Part shown: piece after piece, positions 15,007 to 23,856 of the stretch
Layout: the number at the start of each line of letters is the position of its first letter
How positions within the stretch are numbered: the stretch's first letter is position 1
Source: Novosphingobium sp049354825
Lineage (GTDB): Bacteria; Pseudomonadota; Alphaproteobacteria; Sphingomonadales; Sphingomonadaceae
NCBI RefSeq assembly: GCF_049354825.1
Contig: NZ_CP186480.1
Span: forward strand, 1-64,000
Direction of reading: 5' to 3'
Length of the DNA: 64,000 bases
The notes under the pieces: model-generated
What the model was told of the DNA's origin: nothing
Database searches by the model: none
Seen by the model: the letters and a program-made list of their open reading frames with translations, nothing else
Position numbers and translations under genes: made by a program

Positions 15007-16188
15007 GTGGCGGCAAGTGATACCCTGACCTTCGACTGGACCGATCCGCTGCACCTGGCCGCGCGGCTCAGCGACGAGGAGCGCATGGTCTGGGACGCCG
15101 CGCGCGATTACGCGCGGGAAAAGCTGCTGCCGCGCGTTGTCTCCGCCTACGCCGAGGAGCGTTTCGACCGCGAGATCATGGACGAGATGGGCGCGCTCGG
15201 CCTGCTCGGCTCGACCCTGCCCGAGGACTACGGCTGCGCCGGCGTCAGCCACGTCGCTTACGGGCTTGCGGCGCGCGCGATCGAGGCGGTCGATTCGGGC
15301 TATCGCTCGGCAATGAGCGTGCAGTCGTCGCTGGTGATGTACCCGATCTACGCGTTCGGATCGGAAGAGCAGAAGCGCAAGTACCTGCCCGCGATGGCGC
15401 GCGGCGAGACGATCGGCTGCTTCGGGCTGACCGAGGCCGACGGCGGCTCCGACCCCGCCTCGATGCGGACCACCGCGGTACGGAGGGACGGCGGCTTCGT
15501 CCTCAACGGTGCAAAGATGTGGATCACCAACGCCCCGATCGCCGACGTCGCGCTGGTGTGGGCCAAGCTCGACGGCGTGATCCGCGGCTTCCTGGTGGAG
15601 CGCGGGCCTGACGGGTTCACCACTCCGGCGATCAGGAACAAGCTTAGCCTGCGTGCCTCGATCACCGGCGAGATCGCGCTGGCCGACGTTTTCGTCCCCG
15701 AGGACGCGATGCTGCCCGGCGTCAGCGGGCTGCGCGGGCCGTTCTCGTGCCTCAACAAGGCACGCTACGGCATCGCCTGGGGCGCGATGGGCGCGGCCGA
15801 GGCCTGCCTCCACGCCAGCCGCGACTACGCCAAGGATCGGCAGATCTTCGGCCGGCCGCTGGCGGCGCGCCAGATCGTGCAGAAGAAGCTCGCCGACATG
15901 GAGACCGAGATCGCGCTCGGCCTCGAAGGGGCGCTGGCGCTGGGCCGCCTGCTCGACCAGGGGGCCTGGGTGCCGGAGGCGATTTCGATGCTGAAGCGCA
16001 ACAATTGCGGCAAGGCACTCGATATCGCGCGGGCGGCCCGCGACATTCACGGCGGCAACGGCATTGCCGGCGAATACCACGTGATGCGCCACGCCCAGAA
16101 CCTGGAAACGGTCAACACCTATGAAGGCACGCACGACGTTCACGCCCTGATCCTGGGCCGCGCGATCACCGGCGAGAACGCTTTCTAG
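15007..16188 (+). CDS. gcdH: Glutaryl-CoA dehydrogenase
   Basis: 393 residues, an acyl-CoA dehydrogenase of the glutaryl-CoA type that converts glutaryl-CoA to crotonyl-CoA and CO2 with FAD in lysine and tryptophan breakdown. Diagnostic stretches are GCFGLTEADGGSDPASMRTT (FAD/substrate loop), GAKMWITNAPIADVALVWAK, FSCLNKARYGIAWGAMGAAE, the Arg in RQIFGRPLA, and the catalytic Glu in VNTYEGTHDVHALILGRAIT near residue 373. The GTG at 15007 has GGAG about 10 bp upstream; a GTG at 14977 would leave the ribosome site too close. The TAG stop shares the tetranucleotide CTAG with the stop of the convergent FMN reductase. Confidence 0.92.
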   Translation: MAASDTLTFDWTDPLHLAARLSDEERMVWDAARDYAREKLLPRVVSAYAEERFDREIMDEMGALGLLGSTLPEDYGCAGVSHVAYGLAARAIEAVDSGYRSAMSVQSSLVMYPIYAFGSEEQKRKYLPAMARGETIGCFGLTEADGGSDPASMRTTAVRRDGGFVLNGAKMWITNAPIADVALVWAKLDGVIRGFLVERGPDGFTTPAIRNKLSLRASITGEIALADVFVPEDAMLPGVSGLRGPFSCLNKARYGIAWGAMGAAEACLHASRDYAKDRQIFGRPLAARQIVQKKLADMETEIALGLEGALALGRLLDQGAWVPEAISMLKRNNCGKALDIARAARDIHGGNGIAGEYHVMRHAQNLETVNTYEGTHDVHALILGRAITGENAF

Positions 16189-16751
16189 TCGCGGCGTGAA
16201 AAGCTCCGCGCGCCCAGCACGACCTGCTCGCCCACCAGCGTCAGCGTCGCGCGAACCTTGTCGTCCAGACACTCGCCCGCGGGCGTGAACAGCCCCTTGT
16301 AGGTGCGCACCGTGGCGCCCAGCGGCGTCGGCCAGCCGCGCAGCGCGTGGACCACGCTGCGCAGCGTCTGCATCGTGCTCATCGTCGCCTGGTCGCCATA
16401 AGCGGTCGCGATCAGGCCGACCGGGCGGCCGTCGAGATAGGGCCGCTCGTCCCCGGCCAGTTCCTCCAGGTAGTCGAGCGCGTTCTTCACCATGCCCGAC
16501 AGCGTGCCGTGGTAGCCGGGCGAGGCGATCAGCACGCCGTCGGCGGCTCGGACGGCTTCGACCAGCTCGGCGCCCGCGGCGCGGCTGTGTCCGGGGCCGC
16601 CATAATAGGGCAGGTCAGCCAGGTAGGCGCCGCCGAACACGGTCACTTGTGCGCCCTGCGCCTCGGCGCCTGCGGCGGCGAGGCGGAGCGCCTGCTCGGT
16701 CGTGCTGGACGGGGAAACGGTGCCGCCGATGGCGGCGATGCGGATCGTCAT
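16185..16751 (-). CDS. NADPH-dependent FMN reductase family protein
   Basis: 188 residues with a flavodoxin-like fold. The FMN phosphate loop is GGTVSPSSTTEQALRLA at residues 9-25, and the second flavin-binding loop is ASPGYHGTLSGMVKNALDYL near 76-95. This is the pattern of the SsuE/ArsH/chromate reductase family, which reduces FMN or quinones with NAD(P)H. Its ATG overlaps the stop of glpD in ATGA, so it is probably co-transcribed and coupled. The physiological electron acceptor is unknown. Confidence 0.85.
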   Translation of the reverse strand: MTIRIAAIGGTVSPSSTTEQALRLAAAGAEAQGAQVTVFGGAYLADLPYYGGPGHSRAAGAELVEAVRAADGVLIASPGYHGTLSGMVKNALDYLEELAGDERPYLDGRPVGLIATAYGDQATMSTMQTLRSVVHALRGWPTPLGATVRTYKGLFTPAGECLDDKVRATLTLVGEQVVLGARSFSRRD

Positions 16752-18229
16752 GCGGTGCTTTCGCTGGCAAGGAAGTCGGCAAGCGAGTTGGCCTGTGCCG
16801 GGCTGAAACGCAATCCCAGCTTGGTGCGCCGCCACAGGATGTCCTCGGCGCTGCGGGCCCATTCGCGGGCTACCAGGTGGCGGACCTCGCGCTCTGTCAA
16901 ACCGTGGCCGAAGTGCCGGCCGCAATCGGCAAGGGTCGCTGCGTCGGCGAATATCGTCGCCGCCTCTGTCCCGTAGGCCCGCGCCAGGCGAAGTGCCCAC
17001 GCGGCTTGCAGAAAGGGGTGGGCGCCGCGCAGCCGCTGTGCCAGGGCCTCTACCCCGCCGAGCGGAAAGTCCCCGCCCGGCAGCGTCGCCCCGGCCGTCC
17101 ACGGCGGCCCGGCGACGATCGGCAGGCGCGGTGCCAGCGTCTCCAGCGCAGCTTCGGCAAGGTGGCGGTACGTCGTGATCTTGCCGCCGAAGACGGTCAG
17201 CAGCGGCGCGCCCTCGTCAGCTTGGGACAGCTCCAGCCGGTAGCCGCGCGTCGCCGCCTCGGGCTTGTCGGATCCGTCGGCGACCAGCGGGCGCACGCCG
17301 GAAAAGGTCCACACCACGTCGCTGGTCCGCACCGGCTCGGACAAGTATTCGCTGGCCGCGGCACACAGATATGCGATCTCGTCGGGTTCCGCCTTTGGCA
17401 CGCCGCCGCGGTGGTCGCGGTCGGTGGTTCCGATCAGGGTGAAATCGTCCTCGAACGGGATGGCGAAGATCACGCGGCCGTCGCCCGACTGGAAGAGGAA
17501 CGCCTCGGGTCCGTCCCAGCGCCGGCGCACGACGATGTGCGATCCGCGCACCAGCCGGACCGACCGCTCGCTGTCTTCGTGTGCCAGGCCGAGCACCGCC
17601 ATCACCGATGGTCCCGCGGCGTTGATCACGGCGCGGGCGCGCAGCGGGCCATGTTCGGTCGCCACGGTCCAGCCGCCGTCCTTGCGCGCCAGACCGGTGA
17701 CGGTGCGGCGGGGAAACACCGCCGCCCCGCGCGCGGCCGCATCGCGGGCGTTGGCGATGACGAGCCGCGCATCGTCGACCCAGCAGTCCGAAAAGGCGAA
17801 CCCGTGGCGGAATTCGGGCCGTAGCGCCTGGCCGGCGGGATCGCGGGCCAGGTCGATCGAGCGCGTCTTGGGCAGCCGGTCGCGCCCGCCAAGGTGGTCG
17901 TAAAGGAACAGCCCGGCGCGCAGCAGCCAGCGCGGCCGCAGTCCCGGCGTGTGCGGCAGGATGAAGCGCAGCGGGTGGACGAGGTGCGGGGCGATGCCCC
18001 AGATCCGCTCGCGCTCGGCCAGCGCTTCGCGCACCAGCGCGAATTCGCGGTATTCGAGGTAGCGCAGGCCGCCGTGGATCAGCTTGGTCGATGCCGAGGA
18101 CGTGCCGCACGCCAGGTCCCCGGCCTCCAGCAGCACGACCCTGGCACCGCGCCCGGCGGCGTCGCGCGCGATCCCGCAGCCGTTGATGCCCCCGCCGATC
18201 ACGGCGATGTCGTACAGGTCGCGCTCCAC
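16748..18229 (-). CDS. glpD: Aerobic glycerol-3-phosphate dehydrogenase
   Basis: 493 residues, close to the usual 500. The FAD-binding GxGxxG is in YDIAVIGGGINGCGIARDAA at residues 6-25, followed by SSASTKLIHGGLRYLE, typical of GlpD. Further signatures are INAAGPSVMAVLG, FEDDFTLIGTTDRDH and LLTVFGGKITTYRHLAE. The enzyme feeds electrons from glycerol-3-phosphate into the quinone pool at the membrane and yields dihydroxyacetone phosphate. The GTG at 18229 gives the family's length; the longer frame to 18352 would read into the divergent gene's promoter. glpK lies 16 kb away at 34229, and no glycerol facilitator is seen beside either gene. Confidence 0.92.
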   Translation of the reverse strand: MERDLYDIAVIGGGINGCGIARDAAGRGARVVLLEAGDLACGTSSASTKLIHGGLRYLEYREFALVREALAERERIWGIAPHLVHPLRFILPHTPGLRPRWLLRAGLFLYDHLGGRDRLPKTRSIDLARDPAGQALRPEFRHGFAFSDCWVDDARLVIANARDAAARGAAVFPRRTVTGLARKDGGWTVATEHGPLRARAVINAAGPSVMAVLGLAHEDSERSVRLVRGSHIVVRRRWDGPEAFLFQSGDGRVIFAIPFEDDFTLIGTTDRDHRGGVPKAEPDEIAYLCAAASEYLSEPVRTSDVVWTFSGVRPLVADGSDKPEAATRGYRLELSQADEGAPLLTVFGGKITTYRHLAEAALETLAPRLPIVAGPPWTAGATLPGGDFPLGGVEALAQRLRGAHPFLQAAWALRLARAYGTEAATIFADAATLADCGRHFGHGLTEREVRHLVAREWARSAEDILWRRTKLGLRFSPAQANSLADFLASESTA

Positions 18230-18329
18230 GCCGCGCAGACTAGCGGGCGCAGCGGCAAGGGGAAGAGCAGGGCGCGTCTTTCGTGCGCTTCCCGATTGGA
18301 CTAGGCTGGCCGCAAAGCGGAGAGAGACG

Positions 18330-19091
18330 ATGGCGACACAGATCGACAACAAGCTTGGTTGCAGTGATGCCGAGTGGGCGGCGCGGCAGGAACTCGCCGC
18401 GTGCTACCGCGTGTTCGACATGATGGGATGGTCGGAATCGATCTACAATCACATCAGCCTGAAGGTCCCGGGCGAGGACCACGAATTCCTGATCAACCCC
18501 TACGGGCTGCTCTATTCGGAGGTCTGCGCCAGCAACCTGGTAAAGATCGATATCGACGGCAACACGCTCGATAACAGCAGCTACCCGGTCAACAAGGCGG
18601 GCTTCACCCAGCACGCCTATTTCCACCGCCACCTGCCCTGGGCCCACGCGATCTGCCACACCCACACCACCGCGACGATGGCGGTCGCCAGCCTTGAAGG
18701 CGGCCTGCAGCCGGTCAACTTCTACGCCTGCAACTTCGCCGGCCAGATCGGCTACCACGATTTCGAAGGCGTCACCGTGCGCGAGGAGGAGGGCGCGCGC
18801 CTGCTGGAAAACCTCGGCGACAAGCGCGTGCTGTTCCTGAAGAACCACGGGCCGGTGGTGATGGGACGCAGCGTTCCGGAAATCTTCCTGATGCACTGGG
18901 CGTTCCAGCGCGCCTGCGAAATCCAGCTGGCGACGATGGCGGCGGGCAAGCCGGTGGTCGTCCCGCCCGACGTGATCGCCGTTCACCAGCGCGACCTGGC
19001 GCAGACCGCGCTGCCGGGCGGGCCGGGCGCGGCCGACTTCGCCGCGCACGTGCGCAAGGTGGACCGCGTCGACCGTTCGTGGCGCGACTGA
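18330..19091 (+). CDS. Class II aldolase/adducin domain protein
   Basis: 253 residues. The zinc site of class II aldolases is visible as HAICHTHTTATMAVAS (His-x-His) near residue 112, with a later His in FLKNHGPVVMGRSVPE. YNHISLKVPG and FLINPYGLLYSEVCASNLVKID are the other family blocks. Such proteins include fuculose-phosphate aldolases, epimerases and decarboxylases; this subgroup of about 250 residues is widespread in Proteobacteria without a settled substrate. ATG at 18330 follows GGAGAGAGACG. It is followed after 7 bp by an orphan [2Fe-2S] protein gene. Confidence 0.85.
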   Translation: MATQIDNKLGCSDAEWAARQELAACYRVFDMMGWSESIYNHISLKVPGEDHEFLINPYGLLYSEVCASNLVKIDIDGNTLDNSSYPVNKAGFTQHAYFHRHLPWAHAICHTHTTATMAVASLEGGLQPVNFYACNFAGQIGYHDFEGVTVREEEGARLLENLGDKRVLFLKNHGPVVMGRSVPEIFLMHWAFQRACEIQLATMAAGKPVVVPPDVIAVHQRDLAQTALPGGPGAADFAAHVRKVDRVDRSWRD

Positions 19092-19098
19092 CGCTTTC

Positions 19099-19599
19099 GT
19101 GCCGCGCCTGACCGTCAATGACCGCGCGCTCGACTTCGCGCTCGATCCGCAGACGCCGCTGCTGTTCGCGCTGCGCGATGCCGCCAACCTGACCGGAACC
19201 AAGTACGGCTGCGGCGTGGGCGACTGCGGCGCCTGCACGGTGCTGGTCGACGGGCAGGCGCTGCGCAGCTGCCTGGTCACCCTGGCCGAGGCCGAGGGGC
19301 GGCGCGTCACCACGATCGAGGGGCTGTCGCGCGGCGGCGGGCACCCGGTCCAGGCCGCGCTGGTGCAGGAACAGGCCATCCAGTGCGGCTTCTGCACGCC
19401 GGGCATCGTCGCCGCGGCGGCCGCGCTGCTGGCGCGCAACGCCGCCCCTTCGGATGCCGAGATCGGCGCCGCGATCACCAACTTGTGCCGCTGCGGCGTC
19501 TATCCCCGCCTTGGCGCCGCGATCCGCAAGGCCGGCGCGGCAATGCGCAGCGGCGCGGTCCTGCCTGCCCCAGGCGACAGCCCGGCTCCCGCGCTTTAG
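19099..19599 (+). CDS. [2Fe-2S] subunit of a molybdenum hydroxylase, orphan
   Basis: 166 residues. The plant-type [2Fe-2S] motif is KYGCGVGDCGACTVLVDG near residues 34-51 with a fourth Cys in LRSCLVTLAE. The second cluster is in AIQCGFCTPGIV and NLCRCGVYPR, the pattern of small subunits of xanthine dehydrogenase, CO dehydrogenase or isoquinoline oxidoreductase. The protein normally passes electrons from a molybdopterin large subunit, but no such gene is adjacent. It starts with GTG, 7 bp after the class II aldolase stop, and its end overlaps the convergent TonB receptor gene by 4 bp. The partner must lie elsewhere or be lost. Confidence 0.88.
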   Translation: MPRLTVNDRALDFALDPQTPLLFALRDAANLTGTKYGCGVGDCGACTVLVDGQALRSCLVTLAEAEGRRVTTIEGLSRGGGHPVQAALVQEQAIQCGFCTPGIVAAAAALLARNAAPSDAEIGAAITNLCRCGVYPRLGAAIRKAGAAMRSGAVLPAPGDSPAPAL

Positions 19600-21671
19600 A
19601 ACGTCAGCCGGGCGGTGACGCGGGCATTGCGCGGCGCGCCGACGGCAATGTTGTTGTCGGTGTGCGCGCTGGGGAAATAGCGTGTGTTGGCCACGTTCTC
19701 GACATTCACCTGCAGCGACAGGCCGGGCGTGGCCTTCCAGTACGCGGCCGCGTCAAGGCGGGTGAACCCCGGCAGGCGGACCGCGTTGCTCAGCGTCGCG
19801 AACTGGCCCGACTGGTGGATCGCGCCCAGCCCCAGCCCGAAGGCGGGCGTGACGTCGTAGCGCGTCCACGCGCTCGCCTGGTGACGGGGCAGCTTGTCGA
19901 GTTCGCGGCCCGCCGGCGCCGCGGTTGTGGTACGGGTTATTTCGCCTTGCTGGTAGGAATAGCCCAAGCTGGCCTGCCAGTTCGCCGCCAGCTTGCCCGC
20001 GAGCGATGCTTCGAAGCCGCGGACCCGGCTGGCGCCCGACAACACGGTAAAACCGGTGACCGGGTCGGTGGCGCGGGTGTTGTCGCGGTCGACCTGGAAG
20101 GCCGCCGCGGCAAGGTCGAGCGCGGGGGTGAGCGACCACTTGGCGCCCACCTCCAAGTTGCGGAAGCGCTCCGGCTCGAGCGTCGCCAGCGAGGCGTCGA
20201 GGGCGGTGAACTGGTCGCCGCTCTGCGGCAGGAACGAACGCGCGTAGCTGGCATAAAGGGAGATGTCGGCGCGCGGCTTGACGATAACGCCCAGCCGCGG
20301 CGACCACAGCCCGTCGCGGCGCTCGGCGCCCGCGCCCGAGATGCGGTTGACCGCCGCAAGGCTGAAGTCGTCGTAGCGGACGCCGGCGACGATCTGCAGC
20401 CAGTTGGCCAGCTCGACCTGGTCCTGCACGAACGCGGACAGGGTCTTGAGGTCGGACGCGGAGCTGCGGTTGACCGCGGTGAAGGAAACCCCCGGCAGCG
20501 CCAGCGGGCGCACCAGCGGGACCGTGACCGCCAGCGTCGTCCCGCCGCCGGGCGCGGCGAACAGCGCGTCCTGCCGGGTCGAGGTCGAGGATTGCCAGCC
20601 GGCCTCGAAACCGGCCAGCAGCGTGTGGCGGACCGGCCCGGTCGCGCCCTTCCACACCGCGTCGCCCTCGACGATGGTGTTGTCGCGGCCGTTGCCGCTG
20701 GCATAGCCGTTGAGGCTGACGACGGTCGCGGTCGCGCCGGTCGGCACGACGTTGGCGTAGAACTTGTCATAGGTGGCGTACTGGCCGGTCAGCCGCAGGG
20801 TCAGGCTGTCGCCGGCCTGGTGGACCACGCGCGCGCGGGCGATGTGCGCGGTAACCTCGCTGCGGTTGGCCTGGGGATCGCCGAAGAAGGTTTCCTCCTG
20901 GCCGCGGATGGGGCTGCCGCTCAGGCTCGGCACGCCGCGATCGGTGACGCGGCGGTCCTCGACATATTCGTAACCGGCTTCGATCGCGGTGGCATCGCCC
21001 AGCAGCACGGTCGCGGCGGGGTTCACGCCGGTGAAGTGCCCGTCGTAGACATCGCGGTGATTGGCGAAGTCCTGCCGCACCGCGTTGAGGCGGAGCGCCG
21101 CGCGGTCCGAACCCAGGTTCACGTCGCCCGCGAGCGACCAGGCGCCGAAGCTGTCAAGCGCGGCAGCGATCTCGCCGCGAGTACGGCCGGGCTGGGCGCG
21201 CTTGGCGACGCGGTTGATCACCCCGCCGCCGCCGCCGCGCCCGAACAGCAGGGCGTTGGCCCCTTTCAGCACTTCGACCCGTTCGGTCGCATAGAGCGGG
21301 CGGTAATACTGGGCATCGTCGCGTACCCCGTCGACGAAGAAGTCGGCGGTAGAGGACTGGCCGCGCAGGATCACCTGGTCGCGGTGGCCTTCGCCCTGGC
21401 CTAGCGAGACGCCGGGGACATAGCGCAGCGCCTCGCCCAGTTGCATCGGTCCCTGGTCGTCGAGTTGCTCGCGCGTCAGCACCGCGACCGACTGCGGCGT
21501 GTCCTGCAGATCGGTGCCGGTCCTGGTCCCATCGACCTCGCCGGGCCGGTAGCCGTCGTGGCGCGCGGTGACGATGATCGGCGTCTCGCCTTCGAATCCG
21601 GCGTCAGCCGCGCCAGCAGGCGCAGTAGTGGCAAGTGCAATGGCAATGGTCGAGGCGGCGAACTTGAGCAC
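19596..21671 (-). CDS. TonB-dependent siderophore receptor
   Basis: 691 residues. A signal peptide (KFAASTIAIALATTAPAGAADA) leads into a plug with DTPQSVAVLTREQLDDQGPM and LRYVPGVSLGQGEGHRDQVI, the siderophore-receptor signature, and then RVEVLKGANALLFGRGGGGG. The rest is a 22-strand barrel ending in a final strand (NARVTARLTF) with terminal Phe for BAM recognition. It imports a ferric siderophore across the outer membrane with TonB. The GTG at 21671 has AAGGGG 8 bp upstream. Two Fur-like dyads lie 16-68 bp upstream. Which siderophore is bound cannot be told. Confidence 0.92.
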   Translation of the reverse strand: MLKFAASTIAIALATTAPAGAADAGFEGETPIIVTARHDGYRPGEVDGTRTGTDLQDTPQSVAVLTREQLDDQGPMQLGEALRYVPGVSLGQGEGHRDQVILRGQSSTADFFVDGVRDDAQYYRPLYATERVEVLKGANALLFGRGGGGGVINRVAKRAQPGRTRGEIAAALDSFGAWSLAGDVNLGSDRAALRLNAVRQDFANHRDVYDGHFTGVNPAATVLLGDATAIEAGYEYVEDRRVTDRGVPSLSGSPIRGQEETFFGDPQANRSEVTAHIARARVVHQAGDSLTLRLTGQYATYDKFYANVVPTGATATVVSLNGYASGNGRDNTIVEGDAVWKGATGPVRHTLLAGFEAGWQSSTSTRQDALFAAPGGGTTLAVTVPLVRPLALPGVSFTAVNRSSASDLKTLSAFVQDQVELANWLQIVAGVRYDDFSLAAVNRISGAGAERRDGLWSPRLGVIVKPRADISLYASYARSFLPQSGDQFTALDASLATLEPERFRNLEVGAKWSLTPALDLAAAAFQVDRDNTRATDPVTGFTVLSGASRVRGFEASLAGKLAANWQASLGYSYQQGEITRTTTAAPAGRELDKLPRHQASAWTRYDVTPAFGLGLGAIHQSGQFATLSNAVRLPGFTRLDAAAYWKATPGLSLQVNVENVANTRYFPSAHTDNNIAVGAPRNARVTARLTF

Positions 21672-21686
21672 GGACTTTCCCCTTCC

Positions 21687-21701
21687 TGCGAAAGATTCGC
21701 A
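21687..21701. promoter_or_regulatory. Fur-like dyad TGCGA-N5-TCGCA, proximal
   Basis: A 15-bp inverted repeat (TGCGAAAGATTCGCA) 16 bp upstream of the TonB receptor GTG. The size and 7-1-7 form resemble a Fur box, and the target is an iron-uptake gene. Confidence 0.5.
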
Positions 21702-21720
21702 ATAACAGGCGGAGCCCGAT

Positions 21721-21739
21721 ATTGCGAGTCGTTCGCAAT
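21721..21739. promoter_or_regulatory. Fur-like dyad ATTGCGA-N5-TCGCAAT, distal
   Basis: A perfect 7-bp inverted repeat with a 5-bp spacer, its centre 36 bp from that of the proximal dyad. It has the same TGCGA/TCGCA core. Two boxes in tandem fit strong iron repression of the receptor. Confidence 0.5.
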
Positions 21740-21766
21740 TACAAGCTGAAGTTACCGAAGAGACGG

Positions 21767-23080
21767 TCAGGCGGCGACGTCGGGCGGCAAGTGCCGCCAG
21801 CCATAGGCGACCAGCGCGACGCACAGTCCGGCGATCAAGGCGAACACGACCCACGGATCGCGGCCGTAGATCCACACGCCGATTGCGGGGGCGACGATAT
21901 AGGCCGCGCCGTTGAGCGAGGCGACGATCCCCGCCGCCTCTCCTTGCTGCGCACGCCCGACTGCCAGCGACGACCCGGCGGTGAAGCCCGGCCGCACCAG
22001 CCCGAAGCCGAGCGAGGCGACCGCGAGGCCCAGCGCGATGGCGTGAAGATCACCCGCCAGCGCCAGGATCGCCACCCCGGCAGCGCCCGCCGCCGCGCCC
22101 CACAGGCATGACGCGCGCGGCCCCATGCCCAGCATCGGGATCAGCCCCCACTGCGCCAGCAGCGTCGCCAGCGCGCCCGCCATCAGCACCAGGCCGGTCG
22201 GCCCGGCACCGCCCGCGGGGGCGTGCCGCAACCCCAGCCGGTCGAGCACCAGGAACCCGACCAGGCCCAGGACCATCGCCTGCGCATGGCCGCCCAGCAG
22301 GCCGCAGACCAGCCATGGCCGCAGCCGCCGGTCTCTCCAGGCAAGCCGCTCGTGCGGGGCCGCGGCGTCGTCCTCGACCGGCGGCGCCGGCAGCGATCCG
22401 GCGAACGGCGCGGCGGTCACATCGCCGTGGCCCGGGAAGGCCGGCGTATCGTCGGGCAGCCGCAGGCGCAGCGCCGCCAGCATTGCGAAGCCGATCAGCG
22501 CGAAGGCGACGAATGGACCGACCAGGCCCAGCCCGGGCACGATCATCAGCGGCGCCAACGCCGGGCCGACCACGGTACCAAGGCCGAAGCTGGAGGAAAT
22601 CAGCGCCATCTTGCCGGTCCGTTCGGCCCGCTCGGTGCGGCTGGCGACGTAGGCCTGGACAGCCGGCGGTGCCGCCGATCCGAACCCGCCGTAAAGCGAT
22701 CGGGCGGCAGCAAAGGCAAGCAGCGTGGCCAGCCCGCCCATCCATCCGCTCAACCCCAGCCACAGCGCCGTTCCGCACAGCGTGAAGCTGGCGGCGAAGC
22801 CGACCAGTCCCAGCGCCATCATCGCCTTGCGGCCGCGCTGATCCGAGCGGCGGGCCCAGAACGGCGCGCACAGCATCCACAGCAGTGCCGACCAGGTGTA
22901 GGCCAGGCTGATCCACACGTCGGCCACGCCAAGCGAAGTGCCTATCGACGGCATAACCGATTGCATCGCCGTGTTGCCCGCCGCGGTCACCAGCATGACC
23001 GCGAACAAGAGCGCCAGCCGCCCCGGCGGCAGCGAGGCGGTGAGGGGTGCCGCGCGGGCGTCTGGCGAGGAACCGGCCAT
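21767..23080 (-). CDS. MFS transporter
   Basis: 437 residues with about 12 hydrophobic helices. The loop between helices 2 and 3 reads PFWARRSDQRGRKAMMALGL, matching the MFS A-motif G-x-x-x-D-x-x-G-R-K. The central cytoplasmic loop is Pro/Ala/Asp-rich (SLPAPPVEDDAAAPHERLAWRD). The gene lies upstream of, and in the same direction as, the TonB siderophore receptor with a 95-bp gap that carries the Fur-like dyads, so siderophore export or import across the inner membrane is possible but unproven. An upstream TTG at 23137 would add 19 residues. Confidence 0.82.
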   Translation of the reverse strand: MAGSSPDARAAPLTASLPPGRLALLFAVMLVTAAGNTAMQSVMPSIGTSLGVADVWISLAYTWSALLWMLCAPFWARRSDQRGRKAMMALGLVGFAASFTLCGTALWLGLSGWMGGLATLLAFAAARSLYGGFGSAAPPAVQAYVASRTERAERTGKMALISSSFGLGTVVGPALAPLMIVPGLGLVGPFVAFALIGFAMLAALRLRLPDDTPAFPGHGDVTAAPFAGSLPAPPVEDDAAAPHERLAWRDRRLRPWLVCGLLGGHAQAMVLGLVGFLVLDRLGLRHAPAGGAGPTGLVLMAGALATLLAQWGLIPMLGMGPRASCLWGAAAGAAGVAILALAGDLHAIALGLAVASLGFGLVRPGFTAGSSLAVGRAQQGEAAGIVASLNGAAYIVAPAIGVWIYGRDPWVVFALIAGLCVALVAYGWRHLPPDVAA

Positions 23081-23196
23081 CGCGCCGGGGGCTAGCCCCG
23101 CCGACACGCGGTTGCAATCGTCGGGCAAATTTGCCAACGGCTGGGGTTACAGCCCCGCGCCCGGCGCGCGCAGACGAAGAAGGTTCGCATCCCCTC

Positions 23197-23820
23197 ATGA
23201 CGACCGAGCTTGCCCGCCCGGGCCTGACCACCCGGATCAAGCGGCGCGCGATGAAGCTGCTGGGGCCGCGCGGCGTATTCCTGGAAGGTTTCCTTGAACA
23301 CCCGGTGATGGTCGGTTCGATCATCCCGTCGTCGCGCTTCACCATCCGCAAGATGCTGGCCCCGGTGAAGTGGGACGAATGCAAGCTGTTCGTCGAATAC
23401 GGTCCCGGCGTCGGCACTTTCTGCCGCCCGGTGCTCGACCGGCTGCCGCGCGACGGTGCGCTGATCGTGATCGACACCAACCCGCTCTACATCGATTACC
23501 TCAAGGCCACGATCACCGACGGGCGCTTTCACGCCGTGCTCGGCTCCGCCGCCGACGTCGAGGCGATCGTCAAGGCGCACGGCTTCGACCATGCCGACTA
23601 CGTGCTGTCGGGCCTGCCGTTCTCGACCCTGCCCGACGGGGTCGGCCCGGCTATCGCCGACGCCACTTACCGCGTACTGCGCAAGGGCGGGGCGTTCCTG
23701 GTCTACCAGTTCTCGGCCAAGTGCCGCGATTTCATGGCGCGCAATTTCACTCACATCGACAGCGGTTTCGAACCGCGCAACGTCCTGCCCTGCCAGCTGT
23801 TCTGGGGCTGGAAGACCTGA
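23197..23820 (+). CDS. PmtA-like phospholipid N-methyltransferase family protein
   Basis: 207 residues, an AdoMet-dependent methyltransferase. The N-terminal stretch FLEGFLEHPVMVGSIIPSSR and motif I FVEYGPGVGTFCRPVLDRL are typical of the PmtA (phosphatidylethanolamine N-methyltransferase)/KsgA-like group. The acidic strand LIVIDTNPLYIDYL binds the AdoMet ribose, and YVLSGLPFSTLPDGVG stands where these enzymes have the N-x-P-[FY]-like motif. PmtA makes phosphatidylcholine on the cytoplasmic face of the membrane; the substrate here is inferred from family likeness only. AAGGT lies 13 bp before the ATG. Confidence 0.75.
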   Translation: MTTELARPGLTTRIKRRAMKLLGPRGVFLEGFLEHPVMVGSIIPSSRFTIRKMLAPVKWDECKLFVEYGPGVGTFCRPVLDRLPRDGALIVIDTNPLYIDYLKATITDGRFHAVLGSAADVEAIVKAHGFDHADYVLSGLPFSTLPDGVGPAIADATYRVLRKGGAFLVYQFSAKCRDFMARNFTHIDSGFEPRNVLPCQLFWGWKT

Positions 23821-23856
23821 CGCGGCCCAATGCGGCCCAATGCGCCTTAGCGCGGC

